Assembly: GCA_033807695.1 (NCBI GenBank)
Contig: CM066307.1
Location: forward strand, 2,542,001-2,606,000
Source of the DNA: Daedaleopsis sinensis
Taxonomy: Eukaryota; Basidiomycota; Agaricomycetes; Polyporales; Polyporaceae
Reading direction: 5' to 3'
DNA: 64,000 nucleotides
Positions 61,924-64,000 of the stretch are shown one piece after another. Position 1 is the first letter of the stretch; every line of letters begins with the position of its first letter. The position numbers and the translations under genes are program-made. The notes under the pieces are model-generated. The model saw nothing but the letters and a program-made list of their open reading frames with translations, had not been told where the DNA came from and ran no database searches.

Positions 61924-62608
61924 TCAGGCTAGCGGCGCGCGGACGCGTTCAAGCCAGCCTCCGGGGAGCTGCTGAGGCCTGAGGCGCACACGGGGGCACC
62001 CTCGCATGCATCTGGCCGCAGGGTCCAAGTCAGTTCCTGCGCATGCCGACCGGCCAGCCGGGTCAGTGTCGCACGCGTGGATTGCGATCTGTACGCACCT
62101 GACCACGGTGCAAGTGCGCATCTCCGGGACACGGCGCGAGCATGCTCCCTGCGGATGAGGATGTCAGAGAAGGCAGACTCGACCCGAGAGACATCGCTCG
62201 ACGCACCTATGCGCATCCCACATATCTGGTGTCCGTCACAAGCACCCCGGGCGCTGTTCACACCCGTGGAAAGTCTAGTCAGCATGCGGAGTAGTAGACA
62301 GGATGAGGCGCGCGGGCGGACGTACATACCTCCGAGCCTCCTCGGTGCTGCCACTAGTAACCGGCCGGGCGCGAACGTATATCTGTGAGTCGATAAGCAC
62401 GATTAGGGCGATCTATTAGAGCACCTATCAGAGACTGCGCATACTAAATTCGAACGTGAGACGTACCTCCGAGTCATGTACACTAGGGAGCCGCGAGAAC
62501 AGAATACAAGGGCCGCCATCCTACAAACAAACAAGAGTTCATAAGTGAATGTGCGACATTAGAAGCAGCAATACTTACGACGATGTAGTCCTGCTCGTCG
62601 TCGGACAT
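61924..62608 (-). CDS. Gene B, copy spanning units 6/7
   Basis: Five exons at 62579-62608, 62467-62520, 62330-62412, 62099-62253 and 61924-62036. The frame is intact although this copy carries several private changes: exon 4 has HQICGM instead of HQLCGM, exon 5 has QLPGGWLERV instead of QLPGRWLERV, and exon 3 reads TSGSTEEAR as in unit 1. The competing CCACAG acceptor is CCACGG here, as in unit 3. Retention of the frame despite drift in the flanks is the best argument that the gene is under selection. Confidence 0.55.
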
Positions 62609-64000
62609 TGGCGCGAGAATCTGGAACTGAAAGTTGAAGTCAGTAAATGGCAAAGACACTGCGACAAGTAGTAGAGAGATATACTCACATGTATACACCG
62701 GGCCAGTGCTTGCACGTCGTCGGATCAACGACCGAGCTGGGAGGAGCGTCGGGCGACGTCGTCCGTCTACGCCAGTCCGATCGGCATGCGTAGAAAGCGA
62801 TGGACGAGCGGGATATGCGGCGGGTCGGGTCGGAGGTGAATGTCACTGGCAGCGGGGGGTTGGAAGTACAGTAAGTAGCACTATAAGCAAGGACGACAGC
62901 ATTAGCTCGGTAGTAAGTAGGGACGATATGGGAGGATGGAAGAGGGAGGAGGAGGGCACACTCGAGGGCGGGGGAGGGGGATGAGTGCTGGTCAGGATTG
63001 ACGAGGCCGCGGAAGTACTTGTACCTCGCGACCTTGGCCCGTGCGCATCCCCCACGGTCATGGGACTAGAGCGTGGAAATGTGATACCAGGCACACCCCA
63101 CGCATGCTCCGGGGGTCCGGGAGGCGGGACCAACCAGAAAGCAGCACGAGGGATAGGGAGGAGGGGAAGACCCTGTGCGTGTGTACCGAAGGTTCCGGGC
63201 ATGGAGGAGCATGGAATGTTCCCAGCTGTCTTTACGTAGTGGCGTTGGCGCCCGGCTAATGTATGACACCATTTTCGCTGTGATGCCGTCGTATTTGGGG
63301 GCGGAAGAGGCTTGAGGAGCCAGTACCGCGTGGATAGTGCCATCTGCAGATTTCCTGGACAATTCGAGGCATTCGAAGGCGGCAGAGACAAATAATTCGT
63401 AGATACTATATATAGAAACTGTAATTCAGACATGACTTGGTCAGACCTGTGCCCATAGCTCTGTAGTAATCAAACAGCGATCAGCAATCTTGAAAATAAA
63501 AGTATATTCACCATAATGCGCGACTTACGTGCAGGAGAGTCAAGATTCTCACTGTCACAGCTTGACAGACTATATCACAGTCGGTATGATACAGATTCAC
63601 CTCGGTATTCGACCTGCGAGAGAGACTGTATCGGTTTTCGTCTCAAATCGGCGGAGGAAGGCAGCGCTAAACGCCCGGCGGTGAGTATAGCTGTCCGCAT
63701 TTGGACAGTTGTTCTCGCCTTCACTGAGACGCTCATCCCGACGCCGCCTGCCGCTTCGCGCATCAATCGCAATGTGCGAGTAATAGCACAACCTCCCTAA
63801 GGCCCAAAGAGTCACTAGCTTATACCAGCATACTCTATGTCTTAGCTCACAAAGACAATCGGGTCCCAGAGCAAACTGAGACCCTTTGAAGTCAGACAGT
63901 CGAGTTCAATTCACCAAGTTTACTTGAAGATTCTACACTACCAAGTAAGTACTAGTAGTATAGACTTACCTGCATCTCAATAGATTCCCAACTGCTACCA
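62255..64000. repeat. Tandem macro-repeat, unit 7 (left 1.75 kb only)
   Basis: Start of a seventh unit cut by the window edge. It is close to the consensus up to about 63440. It then diverges progressively, and after about 63770 only scattered identity with the equivalent stretch of unit 1 (about 1510-1760) remains. This suggests an old copy or the approach to the edge of the array. Confidence 0.9.
62609..64000. other. Unit 7 left part: no closed gene, decaying similarity
   Basis: This is consensus-like to about 63440 and carries the minus 196-codon frame at 62843-63433. Beyond that, substitutions and small indels accumulate (cccatagctctg for ctcacggctctg, gaaaataaaagt for gaaatatcaagt). After about 63770 alignment to other units is only patchy. 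A gtaagtactag donor-like site lies at about 63945. Confidence 0.5.

Larger units (their letters stand above)
52003..62254. repeat. Tandem macro-repeat, unit 6 (10,252 bp)
   Basis: Sixth full unit. It contains a ~500-bp diverged patch near its left end (about 52430-52945) and a distinct gene A and gene C. Gene A shares the 57737-57793 allele with unit 1 and has a 3-bp net deletion. Gene C keeps an open final reading frame. Its last ~500 bp, before 62254, also drift from the consensus, mostly inside an inferred intron at about 61757-61824. Confidence 0.95.

Noticed and set aside
1..64000. Ribosomal DNA array
   Set aside because: The unit length and tandem order fit rDNA, but no conserved 18S, 5.8S, 25S or 5S segments could be recognised, and the unit holds spliced protein genes.
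1..64000. Viral, toxin or bacterial genes
   Set aside because: No recognisable viral, toxin or prokaryotic protein was found in any frame inspected.

Overview
The window looks like nuclear DNA of a filamentous basidiomycete, probably an Agaricomycete such as a polypore. It is GC-rich. Candidate introns are short (54-77 bp), with GTRNGT-type donors, CTGAC/CTAAT-like branch sites and CAG/TAG acceptors. The one clearly readable gene is a Ser/Thr-rich single-pass membrane protein of a type common in basidiomycetes. I see no rRNA, tRNA, CRISPR array, bacterial operon or transposase.

The dominant fact is architecture. The whole 64 kb is a head-to-tail array of a roughly 10.25-10.6 kb unit. Anchored on the motif tgttcacacc, units begin at 1, 10611, 20877, 31502, 41751, 52003 and 62255, giving six full units (10610, 10266, 10625, 10249, 10252 and 10252 bp) and the first 1.75 kb of a seventh. 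It is not rDNA. Units 4 and 5 are nearly identical. The others are mosaics of a few haplotype blocks, as expected from unequal exchange and gene conversion.

Each unit, left to right (+ strand), holds: (1) the 5' exons of a small spliced minus-strand gene (gene B) whose 3' exons lie in the last ~330 bp of the preceding unit; (2) about 4.9-5.2 kb with many splice-like signals on both strands but no gene I can close, including a run of diverged ~190-bp repeats and a cluster of ACGCGT boxes; (3) a 29-31 bp minisatellite of 3-8 copies; (4) gene A, the minus-strand membrane protein (376 codons, one 64-bp intron); (5) a divergent intergenic region of ~390 bp with a (GGA)11-12 tract; (6) gene C, a plus-strand multi-exon candidate of about 2.1 kb that keeps its last reading frame in units 2 and 6 but is frameshifted in 1, 3, 4 and 5; (7) about 0.7 kb with two further good minus-strand introns leading to the end of gene B.

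The best-supported content is therefore an amplified locus encoding a surface or membrane protein (gene A) and a small conserved protein of unknown function (gene B), flanked by fast-evolving satellites. Gene A and gene C start codons face away from each other across the GGA tract and may share a promoter. No function could be recognised for genes B and C.
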